Origin: Goekera deserti | GTDB taxonomy: Bacteria > Actinomycetota > Actinomycetes > Mycobacteriales > Geodermatophilaceae | Reading direction: 5' to 3' | Length of the DNA: 64,000 nt | Assembly: GCF_010685995.1 (NCBI RefSeq) | Contig: NZ_JAAGWK010000016.1 | Coordinates: 107,227 to 171,226, forward strand | Shown here: positions 41,010 to 50,869 of the stretch, piece by piece | Layout of the letters: each line of letters starts with the position of its first letter | Numbering within the stretch: position 1 is the first letter of the stretch | Translations under genes and position numbers: made by a program | Notes under the pieces: generated by a model | What the model was told of the DNA's origin: nothing | The model's database searches: none | The model's input: only the letters and a program-made list of their open reading frames with translations

Positions 41010-42368
41010 TCAGGACGTGAAGCGGTCCTTGGCCTTGGTCTCCCGCACCTTCACCGAGATGTCGATCGGCGTCCCGGCGAAGCCGAACTGCTCACGGAGC
41101 TTGCGCTCCAGGAACCGGCGGTACCCGGCCTCCAGGAACCCGGTGCTGAACACCACGAACCGGGGCGGCCGGACGTCGGCCTGGGTCACGTACTTGATCT
41201 TCGGGGCCTTCCCCCCGCGGGCCGGCGGCGGCGTCCCCTGCACCAGGGTGCGGATGAAGGTGTTCAGCTCCGCGGTCGGCACCCGGGTCTCCCAGGAGGC
41301 CAGCGCCGCGCGCAGGTGCTGGGCCAGCCGGTCGACCCCGCGCCCGGTCTTCGCCGAGATGTTCACCCGGCTGGCCCAGGCGATCCGGCTCATGTCCCGG
41401 TCGATCTCGCGCTCCAGCTGGTGGTGCCGGTCCTCGTCGAGGGCGTCCCACTTGTTGTAGGCCAGCACCAGGGCGCGCCCGGCCTCGATCACCTGGGTGA
41501 TCACCCGCTGGTCCTGCTCGCTGATCACCTCGTCGGCGGCCAGCAGCACGACCGCCACCTCGGCGGCCTCGATGGCGGCCTCGGTGCGCAGGCTGGCGTA
41601 GTACTCCGTGCCGCTGGCGGTGGACACCTTGCGGCGCAGCCCCGCGGTGTCCACGAAGCGCCACTCCTCCCCGCCCAGGGTCACGATGGAGTCCACCGGG
41701 TCGACCGTGGTGCCGGCCACCGAGTCGACCACCGAGCGCTCGTCCTTGGCCAGCCGGTTCAGCAGGCTGGACTTGCCGACGTTGGGCCGGCCCACCAGCG
41801 CCACCCGGCGCGGGCCACCCACCGGCTCGGCCTCCCGGGGTGCCTCCGGCATCGCGTCGAGCACCAGGTCCAGCAGGTCACCGGCGCCGCGCCCGTGCAG
41901 CGCGCTCACCGAGTACGGCTCCCCCAGCCCGAGCTTCCACAGCTCGGCGGCGTTGGACTCCCCGCGCTCGTCGTCGACCTTGTTGGCCACCAGGATCACC
42001 GGCCGGTCGCTGCGCCGCAGCACCCGGGCCGCGGCCAGGTCGGTCTCGGTGGCCCCCACCGAGCTGTCCACCACCAGCACGATCACGTCGGCGGTCTTCA
42101 TCGCGTACTCGGCCTGCCGGGCGATCGAGGCGGCCATCCCGGTCGCCTTGGGCTCCCAGCCGCCGGTGTCCACCACGGTGAAGCTCTTGCCGTTCCACAA
42201 CGCCTCGTAGGCGATCCGGTCCCGGGTCACGCCCGGCACGTCCTGGACGACGGCGGCCCGCCGCCCCAGGAACCGGTTGACCAGCGTCGACTTGCCCACG
42301 TTGGGCCGTCCGACGACCGCCACCACGGGCAGCGCCCGCGAGGGGGCGCCCGTGCTCTGCTCGCTCAT
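41010..42368 (-). CDS. der: Ribosome biogenesis GTPase Der (EngA)
   Basis: 452-residue double GTPase for 50S subunit assembly. Two G domains in tandem each show GRPNVGKS (near residues 20 and 199), DTGG / DTAG switch II and NKVD / NKWD specificity motifs, followed by a KH-like C-terminal domain (about 370-452, with [16 protein letters not shown]). Length is usual for the family. ATG at 42368 overlaps the cmk stop (ATGA), so the two are coupled, an order common in bacteria. Confidence 0.97.
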   Translation of the reverse strand: MSEQSTGAPSRALPVVAVVGRPNVGKSTLVNRFLGRRAAVVQDVPGVTRDRIAYEALWNGKSFTVVDTGGWEPKATGMAASIARQAEYAMKTADVIVLVVDSSVGATETDLAAARVLRRSDRPVILVANKVDDERGESNAAELWKLGLGEPYSVSALHGRGAGDLLDLVLDAMPEAPREAEPVGGPRRVALVGRPNVGKSSLLNRLAKDERSVVDSVAGTTVDPVDSIVTLGGEEWRFVDTAGLRRKVSTASGTEYYASLRTEAAIEAAEVAVVLLAADEVISEQDQRVITQVIEAGRALVLAYNKWDALDEDRHHQLEREIDRDMSRIAWASRVNISAKTGRGVDRLAQHLRAALASWETRVPTAELNTFIRTLVQGTPPPARGGKAPKIKYVTQADVRPPRFVVFSTGFLEAGYRRFLERKLREQFGFAGTPIDISVKVRETKAKDRFTS

Positions 42369-43162
42369 GTCTGCCTTCCCGCGGCTGCCTGCCGTGCACC
42401 GGCGCAGGCCGTGAGCGCCAGCGACACGACCCGGTCGACGACGGCGTCGCGGTCCAGGTCGGTGCTGTCCACGACCACGGCGTCGCCGGCCGGCCGCAGC
42501 GGACTGTCCGCGCGGCTGCTGTCGTACTCGTCCCGCCGGCGCAGGTCGGCCGCGAGTGCGGCGACCTCCGCCTCGTCGGTGAGACCGAGCTGCCCGGCGC
42601 GGCGCTGGGCGCGCACCTCGGGAGCCGCGGTCAGGTAGATCTTGCAGGTCGCGTCCGGGAGCACGACCGTGCCGATGTCGCGGCCCTCGACCACCACGGC
42701 CGCGGCGCCCGCGACCAGTGCCCGCTGCTGGTCCACCAGCTGCCGGCGCACCGCGGGCACCGCCGACACCGGCGACACCGCGCGGGTGACCTCGCCGCCG
42801 CGGATCCGGGCGGCGACGTCGACGCCGTCGACCAGGACGCGCTCCTCCCCCGCCGTCGTGCCGACCTCGATCGACGCCGAGCCGACCGTGCGGGCCACGG
42901 CGTCGGCGTCCTCCGGGTCGACGCCGGCGGTGAGCACCGCGACGGTGGCCGCCCGGTACATCGCGCCGGTGTCCAGGTAGGCCGCGCCCAGGCGCACCGC
43001 GACCGCCCGGGCCACGCTCGACTTGCCGGTGCCCGACGGTCCGTCGAGGGTCACCTGTCCCTGGAACTGCACGGTGTTCCCCTCGACGTCCACTCGGTGC
43101 CCACCCTCCGGCCTGCTGCTCTGCTCGTCCACGTGCTGCTCGTCCACCTGCTGCTCGCTCAC
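42365..43162 (-). CDS. cmk: Cytidylate kinase
   Basis: 265-residue CMP/dCMP kinase that makes CDP and dCDP. P-loop [15 protein letters not shown] near residue 43, CMP-binding [20 protein letters not shown] and the lid [15 protein letters not shown] are all present. The first 38 residues form an acidic Gln/Glu-rich extension ([13 protein letters not shown]) absent from typical enzymes. GTG at 43162 overlaps the chorismate mutase stop; an in-frame GTG near residue 28 would remove most of the extension. It precedes der as in many bacteria. Confidence 0.95.
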   Translation of the reverse strand: MSEQQVDEQHVDEQSSRPEGGHRVDVEGNTVQFQGQVTLDGPSGTGKSSVARAVAVRLGAAYLDTGAMYRAATVAVLTAGVDPEDADAVARTVGSASIEVGTTAGEERVLVDGVDVAARIRGGEVTRAVSPVSAVPAVRRQLVDQQRALVAGAAAVVVEGRDIGTVVLPDATCKIYLTAAPEVRAQRRAGQLGLTDEAEVAALAADLRRRDEYDSSRADSPLRPAGDAVVVDSTDLDRDAVVDRVVSLALTACAGARQAAAGRQT

Positions 43163-43521
43163 TGGGCGATGTCCCGGCGCAGCGCGACCGCGCCCCGCAG
43201 GTACACGTGCTGCACCTGCGCCCGGCTGCGCCCGGTCTCCACGTGCGCCATCAGCCGCAGCACCCGCGGCAGGGCGTGCGGGACGGCGATCTCGGTGGCG
43301 CACATCAGCGGCACGTCACCCAGCCCCAGCTCCCGCGCCGCCAGGGCCGGGAACTCCGACGTCAGATCCGGGGTGGCCGTGAACAGGATGCTGATCAGGT
43401 CCTCGGACTGCAGGTCGTTGCGGGCCAGCACCGCGCTCACCAGCTCGCCGGTCGCCTCCAGGACCTGCTCCCGGTCGTCGGCCTCGACCTGCGTCGCGCC
43501 CCGGATGGCTCGGACGGCCAT
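43159..43521 (-). CDS. aroH: Chorismate mutase, AroH class
   Basis: 120-residue trimeric AroH-type chorismate mutase converting chorismate to prephenate for Phe and Tyr synthesis. Active-site residues: R in RAIRGATQV (residue 7), the E/R group in [20 protein letters not shown] (near 76-90) and Y-R in HVYLRGA (near 108). ATG at 43521 was chosen over 43542 because GAGGAG lies 6 bases upstream. It overlaps cmk by 4 bp. The 142 bp upstream, to rluB, hold no gene. Confidence 0.92.
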   Translation of the reverse strand: MAVRAIRGATQVEADDREQVLEATGELVSAVLARNDLQSEDLISILFTATPDLTSEFPALAARELGLGDVPLMCATEIAVPHALPRVLRLMAHVETGRSRAQVQHVYLRGAVALRRDIAQ

Positions 43522-43663
43522 GCACACTCCTCGATCGACCACGCCGCGCCCGGGTCGCCGGGCATCTCGATCGAGTCTACGGAGCCCGCGCCACCCGCCC
43601 GACCACGCGCACGACCGGCCCCCGCCGGCCGAGTGCGCAGTCGTGGGTCGGGGACGGCGGGGG

Positions 43664-44596
43664 TCAGAGGCCGACGAGCTCCTGCAGCGCGCCGACCTCG
43701 GCGCGGCTGAGCCGCCGGATCACGCCGGTGCGCATCCGGGCCAGCTGCACCGGGCCCACCGCGGTGCGGACCAGGCGGGTCACGGGCAGGCCGACCTCGG
43801 CCAGCAGCCGGCGCACGATGTGCTTGCGGCCCTCGTGCAGCACCAGCTCGACCACCGACTGGCCGGCATGGGTGTCCATCAGCTGGAACGAGTCGACCCG
43901 CACCGGACCGTCCTCCAGCTCCACGCCGTGGCGCAGCCGCTTGCCCAGGTCGCGCGGCACCGAGCCGCTGACCTGCGCCATGTAGGTCTTGCTCACCTCG
44001 TAGGAGGGGTGCGCCAGCCGGTGGGCCAGCTCGCCGTCGGTGGTGAGCAGCAGCAGGCCCTCGGTGTCCTGGTCCAGCCGGCCCACGTGCACCAGGCCCT
44101 TGGCCAGGTCGCCGACCATGTCACCCACGGTGGCCCGGCCGCGGTCGTCGCTCATCGCGGTGATCACGCCGTACGGCTTGTTCATCGCGTAGGTGACCCG
44201 GTCGTTGCGGATCTCGATCCGGGAGCCGTCCACCGAGATCTGCACGGTGCGCGGGTCGACCCGCATGCCCTGCACCAGGACGGTCTTCCCGTCCACGGCG
44301 ATCCGGCCCTCGTCGATCATGTCCTCGACCACCCGCCGGGAGCCGACGCCGGCCCGGGCCAGCACCTTCTGCAGCCGCTCGCCCTGCCGGCCCTCCTCGT
44401 CCTCGACCGGGGCGCGGTCGCCGGGGTGCACCGGCGCGAGCTCCATGTCCTCGGACCAGACGCCCTCGCCGTCCCCCTGGGCGTCGTCGTCCTGGGCGTC
44501 GTCATGGGTGTCGTGGGTGTCGGCGAGGTGCTGGTCGTCCCGGCTCCCGGGGTGCTCGTCGGGGGTCGGGGTGCCGGTGGACTGGTCGGTGCTCAT
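43664..44596 (-). CDS. rluB: 23S rRNA pseudouridine synthase RluB-like
   Basis: 310-residue pseudouridine synthase of the RsuA/RluB branch, which modifies the 23S rRNA peptidyl-transferase region. A strongly acidic N-terminal tail (about 1-72, Asp/His-rich) precedes the S4 domain RLQKVLARAGVGSRRVVEDM. The catalytic Asp lies in VGRLDQDTEGLLLLT near residue 172, and the end HEGRKHIVRRLLAEVGLPV is typical. Function is by family; the tail is an addition. It follows scpB at 45 bp, as in other actinobacteria. Confidence 0.93.
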   Translation of the reverse strand: MSTDQSTGTPTPDEHPGSRDDQHLADTHDTHDDAQDDDAQGDGEGVWSEDMELAPVHPGDRAPVEDEEGRQGERLQKVLARAGVGSRRVVEDMIDEGRIAVDGKTVLVQGMRVDPRTVQISVDGSRIEIRNDRVTYAMNKPYGVITAMSDDRGRATVGDMVGDLAKGLVHVGRLDQDTEGLLLLTTDGELAHRLAHPSYEVSKTYMAQVSGSVPRDLGKRLRHGVELEDGPVRVDSFQLMDTHAGQSVVELVLHEGRKHIVRRLLAEVGLPVTRLVRTAVGPVQLARMRTGVIRRLSRAEVGALQELVGL

Positions 44597-44641
44597 CCCG
44601 ACCAGTGTCCGCCGTGCGAGGCAGCGGCGGGGCCCCGGGGG

Positions 44642-45823
44642 TCAGCCGCCGGCCGAGCGGGCCCGCGGGCGCTCCTCCAGCACCGAGGCGGTGTCCGGCA
44701 GCAGCGGCGCCAGCGCCGGCAGCTCCTCCAGGCTGCGCAGGCCCAGCCGCTCCAGGAACAGCGCGGTGGTGCCGTACAGGTGGCCGCCGGTGTCGGGGTC
44801 GGTGCCCACCTCGCGCACCAGCCCGCGGCTCACCAGGCTGCGCATCACGCCGTCGACGCCGACCCCGCGCACCGCGGACACCCGGGCCCGGGTCACCGGC
44901 TGCTGGTAGGCGATCACGGCGAGGGTCTCCAGCGCCGCCTGGGTCAGCCGGTTGCGCTGGCCGCCGAGCAGGTAGCGCTCCACCACAGGGGCGTGCTCGT
45001 CCCGCGTGTACAGCCGCCAGCCCTCCCCCACCCGGCGCAGCGTGACCCCGCCCCGGCGCCGCTCGTGCTCGGCGGCCAGCTCCACCAGGGCGTCCCGGAC
45101 GTCGGCCACCGTGCTCTCCACCGCGGCGGCCAGCGTCTCCTCGTCCACCGGCTGGTCGACGACGAACAGGACCGCCTCCAGCCGGCCGCGCAGCAGCCCG
45201 GTGTCCAGCGGCTGCCCGCCGGGTACGCCGGCCGCCGGCTGCGGTGCGCGGGCCTGCCCGGCCGGGGTCTCCTCGGCGTCGGCGTCGTCGTCGGTGTCGT
45301 CGAACAGTGCGAGGTCCACGCCCAGCCCGCGGCCGGGTGCGGCCGGCCCGCCGGCGGCCGCGTCCAGCGGCCGCGGTGCGCTCGCCGCCCCCGACCCCTG
45401 CTCCGGCCCCCGACCGGGTGCGGTCTCCGGCCCGGGCCTGGGCTCCGGCCCGGACACCGGACTGTGTCCGGTGTCGCGCTCGGGTCCGGTGTCGGTCGCC
45501 GGCCCGGTGTCGGTCGCCGGCCCGGTGCCGGTCCCGGGTCCGGTGTCGGTCTCGGGTCCGGTGTCGGTCTCGGGTCCGGTGTCGGTCTCGGGCTTCGAAT
45601 CCGGCTCCGGCTCCGGACGGGTCTCACGGGGAGGGGACTCGGGCGCGGGGACGGGCGTGGCGACGTGCGGTGGCTCCACCCGCCCGGCCAGCGCCGCGGC
45701 CAGCCGGGCGGCGACGTCGTCCCACTGCTCACCGGCGGCCCGGTCCGGGGCGTCGGCGCGCCGGGCGGACAGCTCGGCGGCGACGGCGTCCCAGGAGAAC
45801 GGGGTGCGCTCGCCGTCGCTCAC
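44642..45823 (-). CDS. scpB: Segregation and condensation protein B with long N-terminal extension
   Basis: 393-residue ScpB, kleisin-interacting winged-helix partner of ScpA in the SMC condensin complex. The conserved part is residues about 205-380: RLEAVLFVVDQPVDEETLA, then RNRLTQAALETLAVIAYQQPV and SLVSRGLVREVGTDPDTGG. The first 200 residues are extra: a short folded-looking start, then low-complexity PETDTG repeats and a Pro/Ala/Gly tract. The DNA encoding the repeats is an 18-bp tandem array. GTG at 45823 overlaps the scpA stop. The winged helices look intact. Confidence 0.92.
   Translation of the reverse strand: MSDGERTPFSWDAVAAELSARRADAPDRAAGEQWDDVAARLAAALAGRVEPPHVATPVPAPESPPRETRPEPEPDSKPETDTGPETDTGPETDTGPGTGTGPATDTGPATDTGPERDTGHSPVSGPEPRPGPETAPGRGPEQGSGAASAPRPLDAAAGGPAAPGRGLGVDLALFDDTDDDADAEETPAGQARAPQPAAGVPGGQPLDTGLLRGRLEAVLFVVDQPVDEETLAAAVESTVADVRDALVELAAEHERRRGGVTLRRVGEGWRLYTRDEHAPVVERYLLGGQRNRLTQAALETLAVIAYQQPVTRARVSAVRGVGVDGVMRSLVSRGLVREVGTDPDTGGHLYGTTALFLERLGLRSLEELPALAPLLPDTASVLEERPRARSAGG
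45467..45592. repeat. 18-bp coding tandem repeat in scpB
   Basis: Seven 18-bp units (126 bp) of the form TCCGGTGTCGGTCTCGGG, with variants CGCGCT, CGCC and CGGTCC, encode repeated G-P-E-T-D-T hexapeptides in the ScpB extension. Three copies are almost identical, so the array has probably expanded recently and could vary in length between strains. Confidence 0.85.
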
Positions 45824-46794
45824 GGCCGGCCCCCGTCCCGGTCCTCGTCCCGGGCACCGTCCCGGGCCTCGTCCGGATCACCGTCCAGGGCCTCGTCCCG
45901 GTCACCGCCCCGACCCGACCCCGGACCCCGCCCGGCCAGGGCGGCCGTCGCCGCCTCGACCACCGCGGCCGCCGCGCCCAGCTCGTCCGGCTCGGCCGGG
46001 GGCAGCGCCGGGCCGGTCCAGCGCACGTGCAGCTCCCCCAGCGGCTCCAACTGGTCGAAGACCACCACCTGCTGCCGGTACAGCTCCAGCAGGGCCAGGA
46101 AGCGGGCCACCACCTCCAGCGTGCCGGTGCAGTCGGCGGTGAGCGTGCGGAAGCTGGCCACCCCGGCCTCGGCCACGGCGCGGCGCACCACGACCAGCTG
46201 CTCGGCGGTGCTCACCAGCGGTGCGTGCAGGTGCGTGACGTCGACCGTGGGCGGCTCCCTCGGGGTCAGCGCCCGCGCGGCCAGCGCGGCGAACTGCTCC
46301 GGGGTGACCCCGAGCAGCACCTCGGGCAGCAGCTCGGCGAAGCGCGGCTCCAGCTGCGCCTCCCGGGGGAACCGGCGGGCGGCCTCGGTCTCGGCGAGCC
46401 GGAGGAACGCGGCGGCCTCCTTGTAGGCCCGGTACTGCAGCAGCCGGGCGAACAGCAGGTCCCGGGCCTCCAGCGCCTCCAGGTCCTCGTCGTCCTCGAC
46501 GTCGGCGGCGGGCAGCAGCCGGGCGGCCTTGAGGTCGAGCAGGGTGGCGGCGACCAGCAGGAACTCGCTGGCCTGGTCCAGGTCGAGCTCGTCGCCCATC
46601 GCCCGCAGGTGGGCGATGAACTCGTCGGTGACCTGGGACAGCGCGATCTCGGTGACGTCGAGCTTGTGCTTGCCGATCAGCTGCAGCAGCAGGTCGAACG
46701 GGCCCTCGAAGTTGACCAGCCGCACCGTGAAGCGGGGCGCCGGCCCCGCGGCGGGGCCGGCGCCCTCGAGCACCGGGGCCGTCGAGACGCTCAC
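45820..46794 (-). CDS. scpA: Segregation and condensation protein A (kleisin)
   Basis: 324-residue kleisin that bridges the SMC heads with ScpB. The N-terminal NFEGPFDLLLQLIGKHKLDV (near residue 28) and LVAATLLDLKAARLLP (near 82) blocks are diagnostic. A central acidic helical region follows, then the C-terminal winged-helix part with VARFLALLELYRQQVVVFDQ near 233. The end is an acidic-basic tail (DRDEALDGD repeats) of 45 residues, not conserved in the family. GTG at 46794. It follows a ParA-RHH pair. Confidence 0.94.
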   Translation of the reverse strand: MSVSTAPVLEGAGPAAGPAPRFTVRLVNFEGPFDLLLQLIGKHKLDVTEIALSQVTDEFIAHLRAMGDELDLDQASEFLLVAATLLDLKAARLLPAADVEDDEDLEALEARDLLFARLLQYRAYKEAAAFLRLAETEAARRFPREAQLEPRFAELLPEVLLGVTPEQFAALAARALTPREPPTVDVTHLHAPLVSTAEQLVVVRRAVAEAGVASFRTLTADCTGTLEVVARFLALLELYRQQVVVFDQLEPLGELHVRWTGPALPPAEPDELGAAAAVVEAATAALAGRGPGSGRGGDRDEALDGDPDEARDGARDEDRDGGRP

Positions 46795-46851
46795 AGCCGC
46801 CGAGAGTAGGTGCCCGGGACGACAGATCCGGGGAGGCTGCCGGGCCGGACG

Positions 46852-47373
46852 TCAGGGCTTCTGCAGCCGCCGCACCAGGACCGACTCGTCACCGCGGGCC
46901 GCCAGGTCGGCCAGCAGCACCTCGATGGCGGTGCGCACGATCCGCCCGCGGTCGGCGACGACGCCGTGCTGCCCGCGCAGGGTGAGCCGCGCCTGCTCCA
47001 GGGCCATCAGCTCCTCGGCGGAGCAGTAGACGGTGATCTTCTCCTCGTGCTTCGGGCGTTCCACCGACGGCCGACCGCGCCGGGGCGGCTCGACCGGGGC
47101 CGCGACCCGCGGCGCCGGGGCCACCTCGCGCGCACGCTGGTCGGCCAGCTCGTCCTCGACCGGCGGTGCCGGCGGCACGAGGCTCAGCGGCATGCCCTGG
47201 GCGTCCTCGGCCGGGCCGGCGGCCGACCCGGCGCGCTTGCCCCGCAGCGAGGACGACGACGCGGCCGCGGCCAGGCTGGGCAGCTCGGTGACCTGCGCGG
47301 CGGGCTCGGCCGCGACGGTGTCGGTGCGACGGAAGAGCTCGGCGGCGCCGGGCAGCACGGGACGCCGGGTCAC
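46852..47373 (-). CDS. Ribbon-helix-helix-like protein encoded after ParA
   Basis: 173-residue protein of no named family. The first 105 residues are Pro/Ala-rich and low in complexity. The C-terminal 65 residues look like a ribbon-helix-helix domain: EEKITVYCSAEELMALEQAR, then RGRIVRTAIEVLLADLAARG. GTG at 47373 overlaps the parA stop (GTGA), so it is made with ParA. Small RHH proteins that follow ParA-type ATPases usually bind the partition site. The same role here is inference. The longer open frame to 48111 is antisense to parA and rejected. Confidence 0.7.
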   Translation of the reverse strand: MTRRPVLPGAAELFRRTDTVAAEPAAQVTELPSLAAAASSSSLRGKRAGSAAGPAEDAQGMPLSLVPPAPPVEDELADQRAREVAPAPRVAAPVEPPRRGRPSVERPKHEEKITVYCSAEELMALEQARLTLRGQHGVVADRGRIVRTAIEVLLADLAARGDESVLVRRLQKP

Positions 47374-48293
47374 AGGGCGAGCACCTCCTTGGCGAGGTCG
47401 CGGTAGGCGGCGGCACCGATGGACGTGGGCGCCCAGGTGGTGATCGGCTGACCGGCGACGGTGGTCTCCGGGAAGCGCACGGTGCGGGTGATGACGGTCT
47501 GGAACACGGTGTCGCCGAAGGCCTCGACCACCCGGCTGAACACCTCGCGGCAGTGCACGGTCCGGGCGTCGTACATGGTGGCGAGGATGCCGTCGACCTC
47601 CAGCGCCGGGTTGAGCCGCTCCTTGACCTTGTCGATCGTGTCGACGAGCAGCGCCACCCCGCGCAGGGAGAAGAACTCGCACTCCAGCGGGATGATCACG
47701 CCCTGGGCGGCGGTGAGGGCGTTGACGGTGAGCAGACCCAGCGAGGGCTGGCAGTCGATGAGCACGTAGTCGTACTCGTCGCGCACCTCGGCGAGCACCC
47801 GCAGCAGCGTCTGCTCCCGGGCGACCTCGCTGACCAGCTGCACCTCGGCGGCCGACAGGTCGATGTTGCTGGGCACCAGGTCCAGGTTGGGCACCGAGGT
47901 GGGCACCCGCACGTCGGTGAGGGTGGTGCGGCGCTCCATCAGCACGTTGTAGATCGTCCGGTCCAGGGTGTGCATCGGCACGCCCAGGCCCACCGACAGC
48001 GCGCCCTGCGGGTCCAGGTCGATCAGCAGCACCTTGCGGCCGTGCTCGGCCAGCGCGGCACCCAGGTTGATCGTCGACGTCGTCTTGCCGACGCCGCCCT
48101 TCTGGTTGCACATGGCGATGACCCGGGCCGGACCGTGGCTGGTCAGCCGCCGCGGCTCGGGCAGCGGCCGCTGCCGGGCCTTCGCCGGGTCGTTGCGCGG
48201 GGCCGGTGCACCCATCTCCGCGGCCATCTCCCCGGACCTGCCCGCCTGGTACGGCAGCGGCGCGGACGACGCCGCGTCAGCTCGTGCGGCCAT
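47370..48293 (-). CDS. parA: ParA/Soj-family ATPase
   Basis: 307-residue deviant Walker A ATPase for DNA or cargo positioning. Walker A MCNQKGGVGKTTSTINLGAA near residue 67, Walker A' LLIDLDPQGALSVGLG near 91 and YVLIDCQPSLGLLTVNAL near 167 are all present. A 60-residue Pro-rich N-terminal extension precedes the domain. It is the orphan ParA found next to scpAB in actinobacteria, not the oriC-linked ParAB copy. ATG at 48293 follows GGAAGGGG. Its neighbours (RHH protein, ScpA, ScpB) point to chromosome organisation. Confidence 0.93.
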   Translation of the reverse strand: MAARADAASSAPLPYQAGRSGEMAAEMGAPAPRNDPAKARQRPLPEPRRLTSHGPARVIAMCNQKGGVGKTTSTINLGAALAEHGRKVLLIDLDPQGALSVGLGVPMHTLDRTIYNVLMERRTTLTDVRVPTSVPNLDLVPSNIDLSAAEVQLVSEVAREQTLLRVLAEVRDEYDYVLIDCQPSLGLLTVNALTAAQGVIIPLECEFFSLRGVALLVDTIDKVKERLNPALEVDGILATMYDARTVHCREVFSRVVEAFGDTVFQTVITRTVRFPETTVAGQPITTWAPTSIGAAAYRDLAKEVLAL

Positions 48294-48462
48294 CTGGTGC
48301 CCCTTCCCTGCGTGAACTCGCCGTACGCCGTCGGCGCCCGTGGTGGTGCGCGCCCCCGGGCCGGGGGCACGCGGGGGCGTCCGAGGACGCCCACCGGTTC
48401 TCTCCCGGTGACCATCGGCAGCCCGCAGGCCGACCGTGACCGACCACGGCAGGAACTCCCGG

Positions 48463-48513
48463 CCCCGGTGCAGGGGCCCGCCCCGAGCCTGCGAGGGGTG
48501 GGGGGCACCGGGG
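48463..48513 (-). terminator. Possible terminator after xerD
   Basis: CCCCGGTGC (48463-48471) pairs with GCACCGGGG (48505-48513), leaving a 33-base loop that contains further GC-rich self-complementary sequence. It lies 8 bases downstream of the xerD stop. No T-run; moderate support only. Confidence 0.4.
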
Positions 48514-48520
48514 TCCTCCG

Positions 48521-49507
48521 TCAGCTCAGCGCGCGGGGGTGGCTGGTGGCGTAGACCTCGCGCAGCCGGTCGACGGTGACCAGCGTGTACACCTGCGTGG
48601 TGGTCACCGAGGCGTGGCCCAGGAGCTCCTGCACCACCCGGACGTCGGCCCCGCCGTCGAGCAGGTGGGTGGCGAAGGAGTGCCGCAGCGTGTGCGGCGA
48701 CAGGTCGGCCAGACCGGCCAGGCCGGCCCGCTCGGCGGCCGAGCGCAGGATCGACCACGCGCTCTGCCGGGACAGCGACCCGCCACGGGCGTTGAGGAAC
48801 AGCGACCCGCCGCGCGGCCCGCGGGTGCCCGCGGCCGCCAGCGCCGGGCGGGCCCGCACCAGGTAGTCCTGCACCGCGCGCAGCGCGTAGCTGCCCACCG
48901 GCACGATGCGCTCCTTGCCGCCCTTGCCGGCCAGCCGGGCGGTGGCGTGCCCCGGACCCTCGCCGGTGTCCACGTCGTCCACCGCCAGCCCGACGGCCTC
49001 GCTGATCCGCGCTCCGGTGCCGTACAGCAGCTCCAGCAGCGCCCGGTCGCGCAGCCCGCGCGGGCCCTCGGTCGACCCGGCGGCGTCCAGCAGCGCCTCG
49101 ATCTGCTCCACCGGTATCGCCTTGGGCAGCCGGCGGGCCGGGGCGGGCGGGCGCACCTCGTGCGCCACGTCGTCGGTGACCAGCCCGTCGAGCAGCGCGA
49201 AGCGGTGCAGCCCCCGGACGGCGACGACGGCCCGGGCCGCCGAGGTGGCCGACAGCGGCGGGTGCCCGTCGTCGCCGGTGCGCAGGGCGGTGAGGAACCC
49301 GGCCACGTCGGACTCGGCGACCTCGCCCATGCCGCGCACCCCGGCGGCGTCCAGGAACTCCACGTAGCGGCGCAGGTCGCGGCGGTAGGAGGCGACGGTG
49401 TTCTGGGCCAGGCCGCGCTCGACGGTGAGGTGGTCCAGGTAGCCGGTGACCACCCGGGCCACCGCCGGCCCGCCCGCCCGGCCGCCGTCCCGGGCGGGGC
49501 CGGACAC
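48521..49507 (-). CDS. xerD: Tyrosine recombinase XerD-like
   Basis: 328-residue site-specific recombinase that resolves chromosome dimers at dif. N-terminal SAM-like domain with [20 protein letters not shown]. Catalytic residues: R in [15 protein letters not shown] (near 165), K in [13 protein letters not shown]-x-x-R in [18 protein letters not shown] (near 273), H in [14 protein letters not shown] (near 299) and the nucleophile Y in that block. The start is uncertain: GTG 49507 is used, but a CTG at 49522 is preceded by GGAGGTG and overlaps the ald stop (CTGA). Neighbours match the mycobacterial order nudix-xerD. Confidence 0.93.
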   Translation of the reverse strand: MSGPARDGGRAGGPAVARVVTGYLDHLTVERGLAQNTVASYRRDLRRYVEFLDAAGVRGMGEVAESDVAGFLTALRTGDDGHPPLSATSAARAVVAVRGLHRFALLDGLVTDDVAHEVRPPAPARRLPKAIPVEQIEALLDAAGSTEGPRGLRDRALLELLYGTGARISEAVGLAVDDVDTGEGPGHATARLAGKGGKERIVPVGSYALRAVQDYLVRARPALAAAGTRGPRGGSLFLNARGGSLSRQSAWSILRSAAERAGLAGLADLSPHTLRHSFATHLLDGGADVRVVQELLGHASVTTTQVYTLVTVDRLREVYATSHPRALS

Positions 49508-49518
49508 CGTCGGCGCGC

Positions 49519-50634
49519 TCAGCGGAGCACCTCCTCCCAGGCGACCTCGGGCAGCCCGTGCGCGGCGGCGACCTCGGCGTGCACCAGCCGGCCGTCGACC
49601 ACGTTGAGCCCGCGGGCCAGGGAGGGGTCGGCCCGCACGGCCGCCGCGGTGCCGTGACCGGCCAGCGCCAGCACGTACGGCAGGGTCACGTTGGTCAGCG
49701 CGTAGGTGGAGGTGTGCGGCACCGCGCCGGGCATGTTGGCCACGCAGTAGAACACCGAGCCGTGCACGGCGAAGGTGGGGTCGTCGTGCGTGGTCGGCCG
49801 GGTGTCGGCGAAGCAGCCGCCCTGGTCCACGGCGATGTCGACCAGCACCGAGCCGGGCTTCATCCGGCTGACCAGCTCGTTGCTGATCAGCGTCGGCGCC
49901 TTGGCCCCGGCCACCAGCACCGCGCCGATCACCAGGTCGGCCTCCAGCGCGGCCCGCTCGATCTCCAGGGCGTTGGAGGCGACGGTCTGCAGGTGCCCGC
50001 GGTAGAGCCGGTCGGCTGCGCGCAGCTTCTCCAGGTCCCGGTCCAGCACCGTCACCTGGGCCTGCATGCCCAGCGCGATCGCCGCGGCGTTCATCCCGGA
50101 CACCCCGGCGCCCAGGACCAACACCTTCGCGGCGTGCACGCCGGACACCCCGCCCATCAGCACCCCGCGCCCACCCTGCGCGCGCTCCAGGGTGTGCGCC
50201 CCGACCTGCGGCGCCATCCGGCCGGCGACCTCGGACATGGGGGCCAGCAGCGGCAGGGCCCGGTCGTCGGTCTGCACCGTCTCGTAGGCGATGGCGGTGG
50301 TGCCGGAGGCGACCAGCGCGTCGGTGCACGGCCGGGACGCGGCCAGGTGCAGGTAGGTGAACAGCGTCTGCCCGGCGCGCAGCAGGCCGTACTCGCTCTC
50401 CACCGGCTCCTTGACCTTGAGCAGCAGGTCGGCCGCACCCCACACGTCCTCGGCGGTGGGCACGATGCGCGCCCCGGCGGCCACGAAGTCGGCGTCCGGG
50501 ATGGACGAGCCGGCGCCGGCGTCGGCCTCGACGAGCACCTCGTGCCCGCCGGCGACCAGCTCCGTGACACCCGAGGGCGTCAGCGCCACCCGGTACTCGT
50601 GGTTCTTGACCTCTCGGGGGACCCCGACCCGCAT
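49519..50634 (-). CDS. ald: Alanine dehydrogenase
   Basis: 371-residue NAD-dependent L-alanine dehydrogenase (alanine to pyruvate plus ammonia). N-terminal [20 protein letters not shown] with the substrate-binding Arg and Lys, the catalytic-His block [11 protein letters not shown] near residue 96, the Rossmann motif [15 protein letters not shown] near 173 and [20 protein letters not shown] near 268. ATG at 50634 has GGAG 8 bases upstream. It is transcribed divergently from the gene at 50870; 50635-50869 between them hold the promoters and no gene. Confidence 0.96.
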   Translation of the reverse strand: MRVGVPREVKNHEYRVALTPSGVTELVAGGHEVLVEADAGAGSSIPDADFVAAGARIVPTAEDVWGAADLLLKVKEPVESEYGLLRAGQTLFTYLHLAASRPCTDALVASGTTAIAYETVQTDDRALPLLAPMSEVAGRMAPQVGAHTLERAQGGRGVLMGGVSGVHAAKVLVLGAGVSGMNAAAIALGMQAQVTVLDRDLEKLRAADRLYRGHLQTVASNALEIERAALEADLVIGAVLVAGAKAPTLISNELVSRMKPGSVLVDIAVDQGGCFADTRPTTHDDPTFAVHGSVFYCVANMPGAVPHTSTYALTNVTLPYVLALAGHGTAAAVRADPSLARGLNVVDGRLVHAEVAAAHGLPEVAWEEVLR

Positions 50635-50869
50635 GTGCCAGCGCTCCAGCTCCCGTCCGGCACCGGGCCGGGGTTGCCGGCGGGTGCGGACGCATCGTGG
50701 GCGGCCCGGTCGGGGCCTGCCTCGGCCGGAGTCTAGGCACGCTGCCGTCCGGGCGGGGTGACCCCCGTCGCACCCGCCGCCGGACGCCGGATCGCCGTGC
50801 GGACGCCGATGCCGCAGGCTCGACGCCAGCCCAGCGCGTCCGCACTGCACCCCGGGGGACCCCACCGAC

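Noticed and set aside
43097..46426. 1109-codon plus-strand open frame
   Set aside because: Antisense to aroH, rluB, scpB and scpA, which are clear from conserved motifs.
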